Source of the DNA: JAHQVI01 sp050330195
Lineage (GTDB): Bacteria > Pseudomonadota > Alphaproteobacteria > Rhizobiales > Rhodomicrobiaceae
Length of the DNA: 44,248 nucleotides
Assembly (NCBI GenBank): GCA_050330195.1
Contig: JBHJOB010000104.1
Span: forward strand, 1 to 44,248
Direction: 5' to 3'
In this document: positions 8,808 to 16,868 of the stretch, in pieces
Position numbering within the stretch: the first letter of the stretch is position 1
How the letters are laid out: every line of letters begins with the position of its first letter
Translations under genes and position numbers: made by a program
Notes under the pieces: generated by a model
The model's input: the letters and a program-made list of their open reading frames with translations, nothing else
Database searches by the model: none
Told to the model about the DNA's origin: nothing

Positions 8808-9372
8808 GGGGCGGCGGGCGGCGGCTTTTATTGCCGTCGTCCTGTGCGCATCCCTGTTCGCCGTTCCGGTTGTGGCGGGAGATGCGCCGCCGCAGCCTTC
8901 CGGATATCGCCTGGGCGATTATCGGTCGCCGACACCCGCGCGCCTGACCGGCGCGACTACCGTTTCAGACAGCGAGGCGATGGCGCTATGGAAATCCGGA
9001 TCGGCGCTGTTCATCGACGTCATGCCGCGCCCCCTGCGCCCGCCCAACCTGCCCGCCGGAACGGTCTGGCGGCAGCCGGAACGGCGGAACATCCCAGGCA
9101 GCGCATGGCTGCCCAATACGGGATATGGGGTGCTCAGCGAGCCGGTTGCAGATTATTTCGCAACGAGTCTGGCGCGCCTGACAGGTGGCGACAGGGAAAA
9201 GCCTCTTCTGATCTATTGCCTTGAGGATTGCTGGATGTCATGGAACGCGGCCAAGCGGGCGCTCGTGCTTGGCTATCGCAATGTCTACTGGTTTCCGGAG
9301 GGGACGGATGGCTGGACACGGATCGGCGGCCCGCTGGAGACCGCAGAGCCGATTCCCGAAGGAACTCCGTGA
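8800..9372 (+). CDS. PQQ-dependent catabolism-associated CXXCW-type rhodanese-like protein
   Basis: The ATG at 8800 overlaps the xoxJ stop by 8 bases. The product is 190 residues: signal peptide (A-F-I-A-V-V-L-C-A-S-L-F, cleavage near V-V-A-G) followed by a rhodanese-like fold. The signature reads Y-C140-L-E-D-C144-W145-M-S-W-N-A-A-K-R-A. The first cysteine sits where rhodaneses keep their catalytic cysteine, and the second gives a redox-capable pair. This family recurs beside PQQ alcohol dehydrogenases. Its reaction is unknown; thiol or sulfur relay with the nearby SoxYZ-like carrier is a reasonable guess. It is the last gene of the xox operon, facing the coiled-coil gene 15 bases away. Confidence 0.88.
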   Translation: MAKGRRAAAFIAVVLCASLFAVPVVAGDAPPQPSGYRLGDYRSPTPARLTGATTVSDSEAMALWKSGSALFIDVMPRPLRPPNLPAGTVWRQPERRNIPGSAWLPNTGYGVLSEPVADYFATSLARLTGGDREKPLLIYCLEDCWMSWNAAKRALVLGYRNVYWFPEGTDGWTRIGGPLETAEPIPEGTP

Positions 9373-9387
9373 GCCGGACCTTGGCAG

Positions 9388-10026
9388 CTATTGTTTGATC
9401 AGCCCCGACATGTGCCGTCCGATCTGAAAAAGCCGCTGCTCCAGCAGCACCGCCGTTTCGCAGACATAAGTCAGCGATTGTTCGCGCTCCTCGTAAACCC
9501 GCGTGTCCCAGGCAATTTCTTCACTGAGATCGACGAGGCGCTGTTTTTCGTCATCCGTCTTCGGAGACTGACTGACAAGCCTCGCCTCCTCCAGCGACTT
9601 CTCCCTGATCAGATCGGCCAGCGCCGCCTGCCGTCGTGCGTAGCGCTTGATTCCGGCCACGACCTGACGCCGCTCGGCGTTGACGCGCTGGAGCGTGCCG
9701 ATGAAGACAGCCTCCAGGGTATCCTTACGGTTCTCTTCCAGATTTGCGGCAAATTCGTCGGCAATCTTGAGCGCATCCTCGACGCTGTTGCGCCGCGAGG
9801 CCAGCTTCTGAACCACGTTGGCGACGGCCTGATTCTGAAGCCAGCTCCGGTCTTCCGCATCGAGCGGATCGCCCGGCCAGACCATGCCCGCCGAGATTTG
9901 CGGCACCTCCCGCTGGATGCACGGCCAATCCGGCGAAGATCCATAGGCGGCTTTGGCGTCGTCTACGGTCCCGGCGAAAAAGATCGCCGGAACCGCCGCC
10001 AGTATCATGCGCGAAATACGGGTCAT
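9388..10026 (-). CDS. Exported coiled-coil protein of unknown function
   Basis: The product is about 212 residues with a signal peptide (M-I-L-A-A-V-P-A-I-F-F-A-G) and a mature part dominated by charged helices (E-E-N-R-K-D-T-L-E-A-V, L-I-R-E-K-S-L-E-E-A-R), so mostly alpha-helical or coiled coil. Two cysteines (W-P-C-I-Q-R and Y-V-C-E-T) could form a disulfide. I chose the ATG at 10026. A GTG at 10059, only 3 bases after the previous stop and next to AGGCGG, is an alternative that adds 11 residues. It ends the leftward operon with the cupredoxin-like, beta-propeller and binding-protein genes. Proteins like this occur in PQQ dehydrogenase clusters without known function. Confidence 0.7.
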   Translation of the reverse strand: MTRISRMILAAVPAIFFAGTVDDAKAAYGSSPDWPCIQREVPQISAGMVWPGDPLDAEDRSWLQNQAVANVVQKLASRRNSVEDALKIADEFAANLEENRKDTLEAVFIGTLQRVNAERRQVVAGIKRYARRQAALADLIREKSLEEARLVSQSPKTDDEKQRLVDLSEEIAWDTRVYEEREQSLTYVCETAVLLEQRLFQIGRHMSGLIKQ

Positions 10027-10062
10027 CTTTTCATTTCGGCTGAATGATCGGCATTCCACCGC

Positions 10063-10512
10063 CTATTTCACGTTGAAGGTCGCTTTCGTGCCCCGTTCTT
10101 CGAGACCTTGGGCCACCATTTCGTAACTGCCCGGCACAATAGGCACAAAGAAGAGATCCGCCTTCCCCTCATCCTCGAATTCCAGTTCGTACAGGTTCTT
10201 CGCCTTGATCTCGATGCCTCCGGCCTCGACCTTTCTGATCCAGATATTGTGGAAGAAACCGGGGGCGCGAAGGGCGTATTCCTTGTTGCCGGTCGATGCT
10301 ATCTCAAGCTTGTAGCATTTGCCGGTTTCAAGCTCATATGTATCCTGGGAGACCTTGTAGCCCGTTATGTCGGTGCCGAAAGTCAGTGACGGCAATGTCT
10401 CGCAGCGTACGGCCAGATTCCCTTCAGCCATAGCCGTCGACGCAGCCCCGGTGAGCGCACCGGAAAAAGCGGCGGCGATCAGGAAAGTCCGCAGGCCATA
10501 TGTCTTCTTCAT
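10063..10512 (-). CDS. Exported cupredoxin-like protein
   Basis: The product is 149 residues: signal peptide (L-I-A-A-A-F-S-G-A-L-T-G-A-A-S) and a beta-rich mature domain. The C-terminal pattern P-G-S-Y-E-M-V-A-Q-G ... F-N-V-K resembles the last strands of cupredoxins. The usual copper-binding Cys and His of that loop are absent, although F-F-H-N-I-W and G-K-C-Y supply a histidine and cysteine elsewhere, so copper binding is doubtful. The ATG at 10512 is preferred over 10518 because GGGGAG directly abuts the latter and is six bases from the former. It sits 45 bases after the beta-propeller gene in the leftward operon. Confidence 0.7.
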   Translation of the reverse strand: MKKTYGLRTFLIAAAFSGALTGAASTAMAEGNLAVRCETLPSLTFGTDITGYKVSQDTYELETGKCYKLEIASTGNKEYALRAPGFFHNIWIRKVEAGGIEIKAKNLYELEFEDEGKADLFFVPIVPGSYEMVAQGLEERGTKATFNVK

Positions 10513-10557
10513 CGTCATCTCCCCTCAAAGTCCTGTTTTCTCGGATTGGTGCAACCA

Positions 10558-11538
10558 TTATTGCGGCGCAACGGTAACGCCCCAAGGCAACTGGCCGACC
10601 TGTATCGACTTGATGACTTCCTGCGATGCGACGTCGATAATGGAGACATCGTTGGAATTGCCATTCGTCGAGATCAGGTATTTCTGATCTGGCGTAAAAG
10701 CGAGCTGCCAGACCCGCTGCCCGACAAGCAGATATTTCTCGACCTCGAATGTCTTCGTGTTGATCACCGCCACGCGGTTGGCCGGGCCAAGCGCGACATA
10801 GGCATATTGCCCGTCTTTCGTCACCCGCACGCCAACAGGCTGGAGCGCTTCCGGCTGAACGCCGGGAACCTCGAAGCCGATCTTCTTGACGAGTTCATGC
10901 GTCGATGGATCGATCACGGCAACGGTCCCGCCGACTTCGGCTGTGACCCAGAGCTGCTTGCCGTCGCTTGAAAATTCGGCAAAGCGGGGGCGGCTGTCCA
11001 CCAGCACATTCGCGACGATCTCGTACGTTTCCGTGTCGATGAAATGCACCATGTTCGTCGTCTCGGACGTATTGACGACAATCTTGCCGTCCGGGCTTAC
11101 GCCCATGCCCTCCGGCTCGACACCGACCGGGATCTCCGCAAGCACCTTGTCGTTTTCGATATCGACAACGGTGACGAGATTGTCGTCTTCATTGGCGATA
11201 TAGAGTGGATTGCCGGAGGGGTGGAGCACGAAAAGCTCCGGGTCCGGTCCCGATGGCAGCGTCCTCACAATCTTGCCGGTCGCTGGTTCGATCACCTGGA
11301 CCGTGTCGTCATCGCTGGCGCAGAGCAGAATGTACTTCCCGTCAATCGTCATAGTAATGCCGCGCGGCCTCTGACCGACCGGAAAGGTCCGGACAACCTC
11401 GAGCGTGTTCATGTCGATGACCGAGATGGTATTGTCCTTCTCGTTGGAGATATAAGCTTCGTAGCTGTTCGCCGCGCCGGTCAGCGCAAGACTGAATGCT
11501 ATCGCCAGAAAACCGGCGCCATAGTGCCGAAACGGCAT
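10558..11538 (-). CDS. PQQ-dependent catabolism-associated YVTN beta-propeller protein (PedA2-like)
   Basis: The 326-residue product has a signal peptide (F-L-A-I-A-F-S-L-A-L-T-G-A-A) followed by about seven repeats of the YVTN type (V-I-D-x-x-T-x-E-V-V ... P-D-G-K-Y), covering the rest of the chain as a seven-bladed propeller. The family is associated with PQQ alcohol dehydrogenases and, from memory, corresponds to PedA2 of the Pseudomonas putida pedA1A2BC system linked to lanthanide uptake. The ATG at 11538 has a GGGAGG site. The much longer open frame upstream overlaps the next gene and has no coding character. It follows the periplasmic binding protein gene by 46 bases. Confidence 0.87.
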   Translation of the reverse strand: MPFRHYGAGFLAIAFSLALTGAANSYEAYISNEKDNTISVIDMNTLEVVRTFPVGQRPRGITMTIDGKYILLCASDDDTVQVIEPATGKIVRTLPSGPDPELFVLHPSGNPLYIANEDDNLVTVVDIENDKVLAEIPVGVEPEGMGVSPDGKIVVNTSETTNMVHFIDTETYEIVANVLVDSRPRFAEFSSDGKQLWVTAEVGGTVAVIDPSTHELVKKIGFEVPGVQPEALQPVGVRVTKDGQYAYVALGPANRVAVINTKTFEVEKYLLVGQRVWQLAFTPDQKYLISTNGNSNDVSIIDVASQEVIKSIQVGQLPWGVTVAPQ

Positions 11539-11584
11539 GGATATCCTCCCTTGTTTCTTCTGTGCAGCTCCCTTGAATGGAGCA

Positions 11585-12823
11585 TTACTGCAAATGACAC
11601 GTGCTCTCGGGCTCGTCGATCCCGAGCGTGTCAACCTCGGCCCGCTGGTGAAGGAATCCCGGTTGCGGAGACCAGGAAATCGGCAGCTCCGTCGTGGCGA
11701 TCGCAACGGGCTGACGCAATTGCCGGTTCCAGGAGCGGAAGCTGACCTTCTGCCCCTTGAAGGCCGCCACTCCGAAATCGGGTCCGAGCAGATAATCGCG
11801 GATGACCGCGAAATCGCCTGACCGGCTCCGGGTCGCGGCCTCGCCGACTGCGCGCACCGCCAGCCAGCCGTGAAAATCGAGCGACTGCATGGTCCTGCCC
11901 GCAAGCTTGGTGAAGCGGTTCTGAATCTGCGTCGCGCCCCATTGCTCATGGGCGGGATGCCAGCTCATCGGCACTGCGCCCGACGTTCCCGCGACCGGGC
12001 GCGGCGACCAGCTCCGGTAGAGCACATAAGGCCCGAAAATCTCGCTCTCATCGGCGACGACGATCACGTCATGTTCGGTCGAAACCTGTGTGAACGAAGC
12101 AATTTGCTGTTGAACCTGAGCGTGGCCGCTATCCGTTCTGGCGGCGCTGTCCGTGTGCGTGTACTGCTTCTCCTCCACGATCCGCGCGCCGAATTTCTGC
12201 GCCGAGCGCCTGAGCGAATCCGCATACACCTTGTCGTCCGAATTGCCGCCCGAGATCAGGAACCAGCGCGTCCATTGCTTCAATACGAGGAACTGCGCCA
12301 GCGCATCGGTCAGCATCGCCTGGCTCGGCGTGATGTGCAGGACATTCGCGCGGCAATCTTCCAGACGCAGGCGCGTCTCGCGCGCATCGAGATTGAACAG
12401 CAGGAGCGGCTTGTCGCGCGCCGCATCCGCCAGCTCAAGCAGTTGCTCGGCGGGCGCGTCGGTCAGCACGAAGCCAATTCCGTCTTTCAGGATTTGCTCC
12501 ACAAGGGTGGCAGCGTCGCCAGATTGGGGCAGAACGTAGCGTTTGAGCGAGAACGACTGATTGGTGAAGCGCCCCGTCGTGTTGTTGTCCTCGACCGCAA
12601 GCTCCGCCCCGCGCAGCCCTGCATCCTCGGGTACGATATTGAGACGCGAGATCGGCAGCGGCCGGTCCCGTTCGGCCTCGATGAAAGCGACGGGAATTTC
12701 GACTACGGCGGACGCGTCCGGCTTAACGGCTTGCGCTGCAACGTGAATTCCCGGCGATGCGGCGATGGATAAGAAAAATAGCGCACTAATAAAAATGCCG
12801 CCCGATACATAGCGGTCAAACAA
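11585..12823 (-). CDS. ABC periplasmic binding protein of the PQQ alcohol dehydrogenase system (PedA1/LutA-like)
   Basis: The 412-residue product resembles branched-chain-amino-acid-type binding proteins (Leu/Ile/Val fold, with A-E-L-A-V-E-D-N-N-T-T-G-R in the first domain) and has a signal peptide ending near H-V-A-A-Q. The start is a TTG at 12823 with GGGAG seven bases upstream, and no in-frame ATG exists nearby. The family is specific to quinoprotein dehydrogenase clusters. Related systems (PedA1A2BC, LutA with LutEF) are tied to lanthanide uptake, so this is the likely binding component for the ABC-2 permease and ATPase at 16.1-17.6 kb. Whether it binds the metal, a metallophore or an alcohol is not shown by the sequence. 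Confidence 0.85.
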   Translation of the reverse strand: MFDRYVSGGIFISALFFLSIAASPGIHVAAQAVKPDASAVVEIPVAFIEAERDRPLPISRLNIVPEDAGLRGAELAVEDNNTTGRFTNQSFSLKRYVLPQSGDAATLVEQILKDGIGFVLTDAPAEQLLELADAARDKPLLLFNLDARETRLRLEDCRANVLHITPSQAMLTDALAQFLVLKQWTRWFLISGGNSDDKVYADSLRRSAQKFGARIVEEKQYTHTDSAARTDSGHAQVQQQIASFTQVSTEHDVIVVADESEIFGPYVLYRSWSPRPVAGTSGAVPMSWHPAHEQWGATQIQNRFTKLAGRTMQSLDFHGWLAVRAVGEAATRSRSGDFAVIRDYLLGPDFGVAAFKGQKVSFRSWNRQLRQPVAIATTELPISWSPQPGFLHQRAEVDTLGIDEPESTCHLQ

Positions 12824-13082
12824 TCATACTCTCCCTAGCTTACGTTTCTTGTCATGTTATGAAAGTGTAGTGCGCTGCAATCGCAAAGTTTTTGCAATGC
12901 ACACACATATTCAGCAAGGCTTACTAAGCTATTATAGAAGCGTAACTATCGATCTTGACCAAAGCCATGCTAAACTTGTTTCTGTTTTGTCAAAAGACTA
13001 TTGCCTCAGTCGGCCTATAACGGCCGATACAGCTTTCGCAGCCTCAGTTAGGCTGAAAATCTCGAAAAAAAGAGGTTTGGTA
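12824..13082. promoter_or_regulatory. Divergent promoter region between two ABC gene sets
   Basis: These 259 bases separate the leftward binding-protein operon from the rightward DUF3280-ABC operon and are AT-rich compared with both. The open frame running through it in phase with the DUF3280 gene lacks a ribosome site and any signal-peptide logic, so I treat it as non-coding. Both operons must be started from here. I could not pick a confident -35/-10 pair. Confidence 0.5.
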
Positions 13083-13625
13083 ATGACGCAGGCTGCGTCC
13101 GTTCTTTGCGCTATAGTCTTTTTTGTTCTCGCCGCGCAGCCAGCGCCCGCAGCCGGAAGCGAGACGCGAACCCTTGCGCCGGTAAGCATCGCGGTCCTCG
13201 ATCTGGAGCTTGTCGATACAAGCCTTGAAGGGGCGAGCCACGGCGTCGATCCAGCGGAGACGAAACGTCTCGTCCTTGTCAGCGATCTCCTGCGGGATCT
13301 GCTCGGCGCGTCCGGAAAATATCAAGTGGTTGACACTACGCCCGCCAAGGCCGCCATCGCGGATGCCGGGCTGATCCATGGCTGCAACGGCTGCGATGTC
13401 AAGATTGCCGGCTCGCTCGGCGCTGACCGTGTCATGACCGGCACCGTGGAGAAGGTCAGCACGCTCATACTGACGATCAGCCTGTTCGAGCGGGACGTCG
13501 CGTCGGGCGCGCTTCTGCAAGTCGCAACGGCACAAATTCGCGGGAATACCGATGAATCCTGGACCAGAGGCGTCAGGTGGCTGGTGCGCAACCGGCTACT
13601 TGCCGAGCCGAAGGGTGAAAAGTAG
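13083..13625 (+). CDS. DUF3280-like exported protein
   Basis: The ATG at 13083 has an AGAGG site seven bases upstream, and signal-peptide features begin right there (A-S-V-L-C-A-I-V-F-F-V-L-A-A, cleavage near A-P-A-A). The mature part of about 155 residues starts with a beta-strand pattern (V-S-I-A-V-L-D-L-E-L-V-D) and contains H-G-C-N-G-C-D, a paired-cysteine motif, then V-M-T-G-T-V-E-K-V-S. This matches my recollection of DUF3280 proteins found in PQQ alcohol dehydrogenase clusters; function unknown. It is the first gene of a rightward operon, 15 bases before an ABC binding-protein gene, so it may work with that transporter. Confidence 0.7.
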   Translation: MTQAASVLCAIVFFVLAAQPAPAAGSETRTLAPVSIAVLDLELVDTSLEGASHGVDPAETKRLVLVSDLLRDLLGASGKYQVVDTTPAKAAIADAGLIHGCNGCDVKIAGSLGADRVMTGTVEKVSTLILTISLFERDVASGALLQVATAQIRGNTDESWTRGVRWLVRNRLLAEPKGEK

Positions 13626-13640
13626 GCAGGCAGAGATTTC

Positions 13641-14642
13641 ATGGGAGAGAGACGAAGATTCTTGTCCGATCTGGCCCGCCTGACGATCGTCCTCGCAATG
13701 ATCGGGATTTGCGCCGGGACGGCGACGGCGCAAGACGGAAATCCGGCGCTCCGGGTGGCTGTGCTGAAATTCGGCACCGTGAACTGGGAGCTGGATACGA
13801 TCGCCCATAACGGGCTTGATGCCAAACACGGCTTCAAGCTGGACGTGCAGGGCGTTGCCGGAGAGGCGGCCGCCAAGATCGCTTTTCAGGGCGGCGCCGC
13901 CGACATCATCGTCACGGACTGGATCTGGGTCGCGCGCCAACGCGCGGCGGGGAAGGATTACGTATTCATTCCCTATTCGAAGGCTGTCGGCGGATTGATG
14001 GTTCCGGCGGGCTCGAAAGCGACCTCGCTTGGGGACATGAAGGGCGGCAGGATCGGCGTCGCAGGCGGTCCGCTGGACAAGAGCTGGCTGCTGTTGCAGG
14101 CGCTGGCGAAACAACGCCACGGTTTCGATCTGGCGCGCGAGGCCGAACCGGTCTTTGGCGCGCCGCCGCTGATCTTCAAGCAGGCAGTGCAGGGCGAAAT
14201 GACCGGGGCGGTCAATTTCTGGCATTTCATGGCGAAGATGGAAGCCGCCGGAATGCGCCGCCTGATCTCGGTCGCCGAGGCCGCAACCGCCCTCGGCCTC
14301 GACCCGGAAACGCCGCTGCTCGGGTATGTCGTGAAAGGCGAACTGATCCGCGAGAGCCCGGCGCTTGTCGCCGGTTTTGCCGCCGCGTCGCGTGAGACCA
14401 AACAGGTGCTCAGCAACGACGATGCCGAGTGGGATCGGCTGCGCCCCGTCATGAATGCCGGGAACGATGCCGAATTCGCGGCATTGAAAGCCGGTTTCCG
14501 TGACGGCATTCCCTCGGCCGAGCCCATCGACGAAGAGGCCGCCGCGCGTCTGCTCGCCGTCATGGCCAAGGTCGGCGGGGCGGATCTCATCGGCAATGCA
14601 ACGACGCTGCCCGATGGGGTCTTCTATCGTGCGGGCAACTGA
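13641..14642 (+). CDS. NitT/TauT-type ABC transporter substrate-binding protein
   Basis: The 333-residue periplasmic protein has an arginine-rich N-terminus (G-E-R-R-R-F-L) before its hydrophobic signal segment, so Tat export is possible; cleavage is near T-A-T-A-Q. The mature sequence has the SsuA/TauA/ThiY-like layout: L-R-V-A-V-L-K-F-G-T-V-N-W-E-L near the start, F-Q-G-G-A-A-D-I-I-V-T-D, and L-G-D-M-K-G-G-R-I-G-V. Such proteins bind small anions, sulfonates or thiamine precursors. The ligand here is not deducible, and the Trp-rich T-D-W-I-W-V segment suggests aromatic contacts. Permease and ATPase genes follow without gaps. The position inside a methanol-oxidation island suggests a metal, cofactor or one-carbon substrate role. 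Confidence 0.88.
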   Translation: MGERRRFLSDLARLTIVLAMIGICAGTATAQDGNPALRVAVLKFGTVNWELDTIAHNGLDAKHGFKLDVQGVAGEAAAKIAFQGGAADIIVTDWIWVARQRAAGKDYVFIPYSKAVGGLMVPAGSKATSLGDMKGGRIGVAGGPLDKSWLLLQALAKQRHGFDLAREAEPVFGAPPLIFKQAVQGEMTGAVNFWHFMAKMEAAGMRRLISVAEAATALGLDPETPLLGYVVKGELIRESPALVAGFAAASRETKQVLSNDDAEWDRLRPVMNAGNDAEFAALKAGFRDGIPSAEPIDEEAAARLLAVMAKVGGADLIGNATTLPDGVFYRAGN

Positions 14643-14643
14643 C

Positions 14644-15390
14644 ATGGGACAGCGCGTGACGGCGCTCCTGTCTCTTGCCGGCCTCGTGCTGCTCTGGTGG
14701 CTGGGCGCACTTTTGCTGCAGGATGCGAGTTTGCTGCCGCCGCCCTTTACAGTGGCGGCGCTCATCTGGCGCGAGGCTTTATCCGGCGACCTTGCCTACC
14801 ATCTGACCGCGACACTCGCCCGCGTGATCGCCGCATTCATTCTGGCGATGTGCATCGGCCTTGCAATCGGTCTTTTCATGGGCCGCAATCGCACCGCCGA
14901 CCGCTGGCTCGACCCGTGGCTGATCGTCTTTCTGAACCTGCCTGCGCTGGTCGCCATCGTGTTGTGCTATCTCTGGATCGGCCTGACCGAAGCGGCGGCG
15001 ATCACGGCTGTGGCCATCAACAAGATCCCGATGGTCGCCGCCATGATCCGCGAGGGCGCGAGGGCGCTCGACCCGGAACTCGAAGCAATGGCCCGGATCT
15101 ATCGCATGAGCCGCTGGGCGCGCTTCCGCCATGTGCATCTGCCGCAACTCGCGCCGCATACCGCCTCCGCCGCCCGCGCTGGCGTTGCCCTGATCTGGAA
15201 GATCGTGCTGGTGGTCGAATTTCTCGGCCGCCCGAATGGCGTCGGCTTCCAGATCCATCTCTATTTCCAGATGTTCGATGTCGGCATGGTGCTTGCCTAT
15301 GCGCTTTCCTTCATCCTGGTCATGCTGGCAATCGAGAACTGGGTGCTCCAGCCGTGGGAGCGCGGCGCAAGCCGTTGGCGGACGGCATGA
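14644..15390 (+). CDS. NitT/TauT-type ABC transporter permease
   Basis: The 248-residue inner-membrane protein has about six hydrophobic segments, starting with A-L-L-S-L-A-G-L-V-L-L-W-W-L, and a cytoplasmic EAA loop (E-A-M-A-R-I-Y-R-M-S-R-W-A-R-F), the contact site for the ATPase. Size and layout match the SsuC/TauC group. The ATG at 14644 lies one base after the binding-protein stop codon. Its stop overlaps the ATPase start in an ATGA arrangement (15387-15390), so the three proteins are made as a unit. Confidence 0.92.
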   Translation: MGQRVTALLSLAGLVLLWWLGALLLQDASLLPPPFTVAALIWREALSGDLAYHLTATLARVIAAFILAMCIGLAIGLFMGRNRTADRWLDPWLIVFLNLPALVAIVLCYLWIGLTEAAAITAVAINKIPMVAAMIREGARALDPELEAMARIYRMSRWARFRHVHLPQLAPHTASAARAGVALIWKIVLVVEFLGRPNGVGFQIHLYFQMFDVGMVLAYALSFILVMLAIENWVLQPWERGASRWRTA

Positions 15391-16061
15391 TCGAAGTGGA
15401 CATCCGGCATATGAGCTATGGCGAAACGGAGATCCTGCGCCAGATCCGCTTCGAGATCGCCGGTGGGCAGACGCTCGCCATTCTCGGCCCCTCCGGTGTC
15501 GGCAAGACGACATTGCTGCGCGTCATCGCCGGGCTGATTGGCGATTTCGACGGCGAGATAAGCGGCGTCGGCAAGCTCGCCATGGTGTTTCAGGAGCCAA
15601 CGCTGCTGCCGTGGCGAAGCGCGCTGGACAATCTGACCCTGACGGCGGGCATCAGCGAAGACGCTGCGCACGCCGCATTGGCGGAGGTCGAACTTGCCGG
15701 AAAGGCTCAGCATTTTCCCGGCCAGCTCTCGCTCGGCCAGCAGCGCCGCCTGTCACTTGCCCGCGCCTTCGCCGCCGAACCGGACCTGCTGCTCCTCGAT
15801 GAACCTTTTGCATCCCTCGATGAAGCAACCGCCGCAGCCATGCTCACCCTGACGGCCCGGTTGCTCGGCAGCCGGACTATCGCCTGCCTGCTGGTGACGC
15901 ACGCCGCCGAGGAAGCCGTCGCCCTCGCAGACCGGGCGCTGCTGATGGCCGGACAGCCCGGCACGATCGTGGGCGAATACCGGATCGACGAGTTGGCGAA
16001 AGCGCAAAAGGGCAAAGCCGCCGAGAGCCTGCGCGACGCGATCACGAAGGCGCGGAACTGA
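15387..16061 (+). CDS. NitT/TauT-type ABC transporter ATP-binding protein
   Basis: The 224-residue ATPase has Walker A G-P-S-G-V-G-K-T-T, Q-loop V-F-Q-E-P, signature L-S-L-G-Q-Q-R-R-L, Walker B L-L-L-L-D-E-P and the switch histidine in L-V-T-H-A. It lacks the C-terminal regulatory extension of larger importers and is slightly shorter than TauB or SsuB, with a compact region between Walker A and the signature. Its ATG overlaps the permease stop. The gene converges on the leftward ABC-2 permease gene with only 6 bases between stop codons and no room for a terminator. Confidence 0.92.
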   Translation: MIEVDIRHMSYGETEILRQIRFEIAGGQTLAILGPSGVGKTTLLRVIAGLIGDFDGEISGVGKLAMVFQEPTLLPWRSALDNLTLTAGISEDAAHAALAEVELAGKAQHFPGQLSLGQQRRLSLARAFAAEPDLLLLDEPFASLDEATAAAMLTLTARLLGSRTIACLLVTHAAEEAVALADRALLMAGQPGTIVGEYRIDELAKAQKGKAAESLRDAITKARN

Positions 16062-16067
16062 CGGCAA

Positions 16068-16868
16068 TCACCCAGCCCCGGCTTTCCCACGGACCATGCC
16101 ACGCCCCGGATCGTAGCCCCAGATTGCCCCGCCGAAGAAAACGACGAAGGCCAATATCGTCCAGCCGAGCGCGGGCAGATTGAGTTCGCCGTAAAGCGCG
16201 AAGCGGATCAGTTCGACGGCGTGTGTGAACGGGTTGTATGCGCAGATATCGCGCAAGAGCGGCGAGCTTTCCGCCATCTTCCAGAGCGGGTAAAGCGCGG
16301 TGGACAGGAAGAACATCGGGAAGATGACGAAATTCATCACGCCTGCGAAATTTTCCAGCCGGTCGATGGTCGAGGACAGCAGCAGGCCGAGCGCGCCCAG
16401 CATCAGCCCCGAGATGATCAGGGCCGGCAGGACCGCGATATAACCGTACCAGGGAAGCACGATTCCCATCATCGCGGCGATGGCGAGGAAGCTGTAGACC
16501 TGCAGGACCGAGATCGCCGCGCCCGCAACAAGCTTGCTGAACAGCAGCCACCAGCGCGGCAGCGGACTGGTCAGCAGCAGCCGCATCGACCCCATTTCGC
16601 GGTCATAGACCAGCGAAAGCGAGGACTGCATGCCGTTGAAGAGCTGGATCATGCCGCAGAGCCCCGGCACTATGTAGACTTCGTAGGTGATGTAGGTCTG
16701 ATAAGGCGGAATGATCGACAGACCGAGCGCTGCCCGGAACCCTGCCGCGAACACGATCAGCCAGACGAGCGGCCGCACCAGCGCGGCGACGAAGCGCTCC
16801 TTCTGCGTCACGAAACGCAGCGCCTCGCGCCAGATGATCGCCATCATTGCTGTCAGCCAGGCATTCAC
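16068..16868 (-). CDS. ABC-2 type permease of the PQQ alcohol dehydrogenase system (PedC/LutF-like)
   Basis: The 266-residue membrane protein has six hydrophobic segments in the ABC-2 layout, with the conserved Y-D-R-E-M-G-S-M-R-L-L-L-T-S-P-L-P segment after the second and the late P-M-F-F-L-S-T-A-L-Y-P motif. This is the permease type found with PQQ alcohol dehydrogenases (PedC in Pseudomonas). Older annotation called it an alcohol-related exporter, but genetic work on the pedA1A2BC and lut systems, from memory, links it to lanthanide uptake. The start is GTG at 16868, overlapping the ATPase stop by 4 bases (GTGA). The direction of transport cannot be read from sequence. Confidence 0.88.
   Translation of the reverse strand: MNAWLTAMMAIIWREALRFVTQKERFVAALVRPLVWLIVFAAGFRAALGLSIIPPYQTYITYEVYIVPGLCGMIQLFNGMQSSLSLVYDREMGSMRLLLTSPLPRWWLLFSKLVAGAAISVLQVYSFLAIAAMMGIVLPWYGYIAVLPALIISGLMLGALGLLLSSTIDRLENFAGVMNFVIFPMFFLSTALYPLWKMAESSPLLRDICAYNPFTHAVELIRFALYGELNLPALGWTILAFVVFFGGAIWGYDPGRGMVRGKAGAG

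Noticed and set aside
11539..11949. Extension of the beta-propeller protein into the binding-protein gene
   Set aside because: Arg/Ser-rich out-of-frame composition and full overlap with a real gene; GGGAGG supports the start at 11538.
12849..13082. Extended N-terminus of the DUF3280-like protein
   Set aside because: A ribosome site and a signal peptide begin at 13083. The upstream part is AT-rich and would bury the signal peptide.
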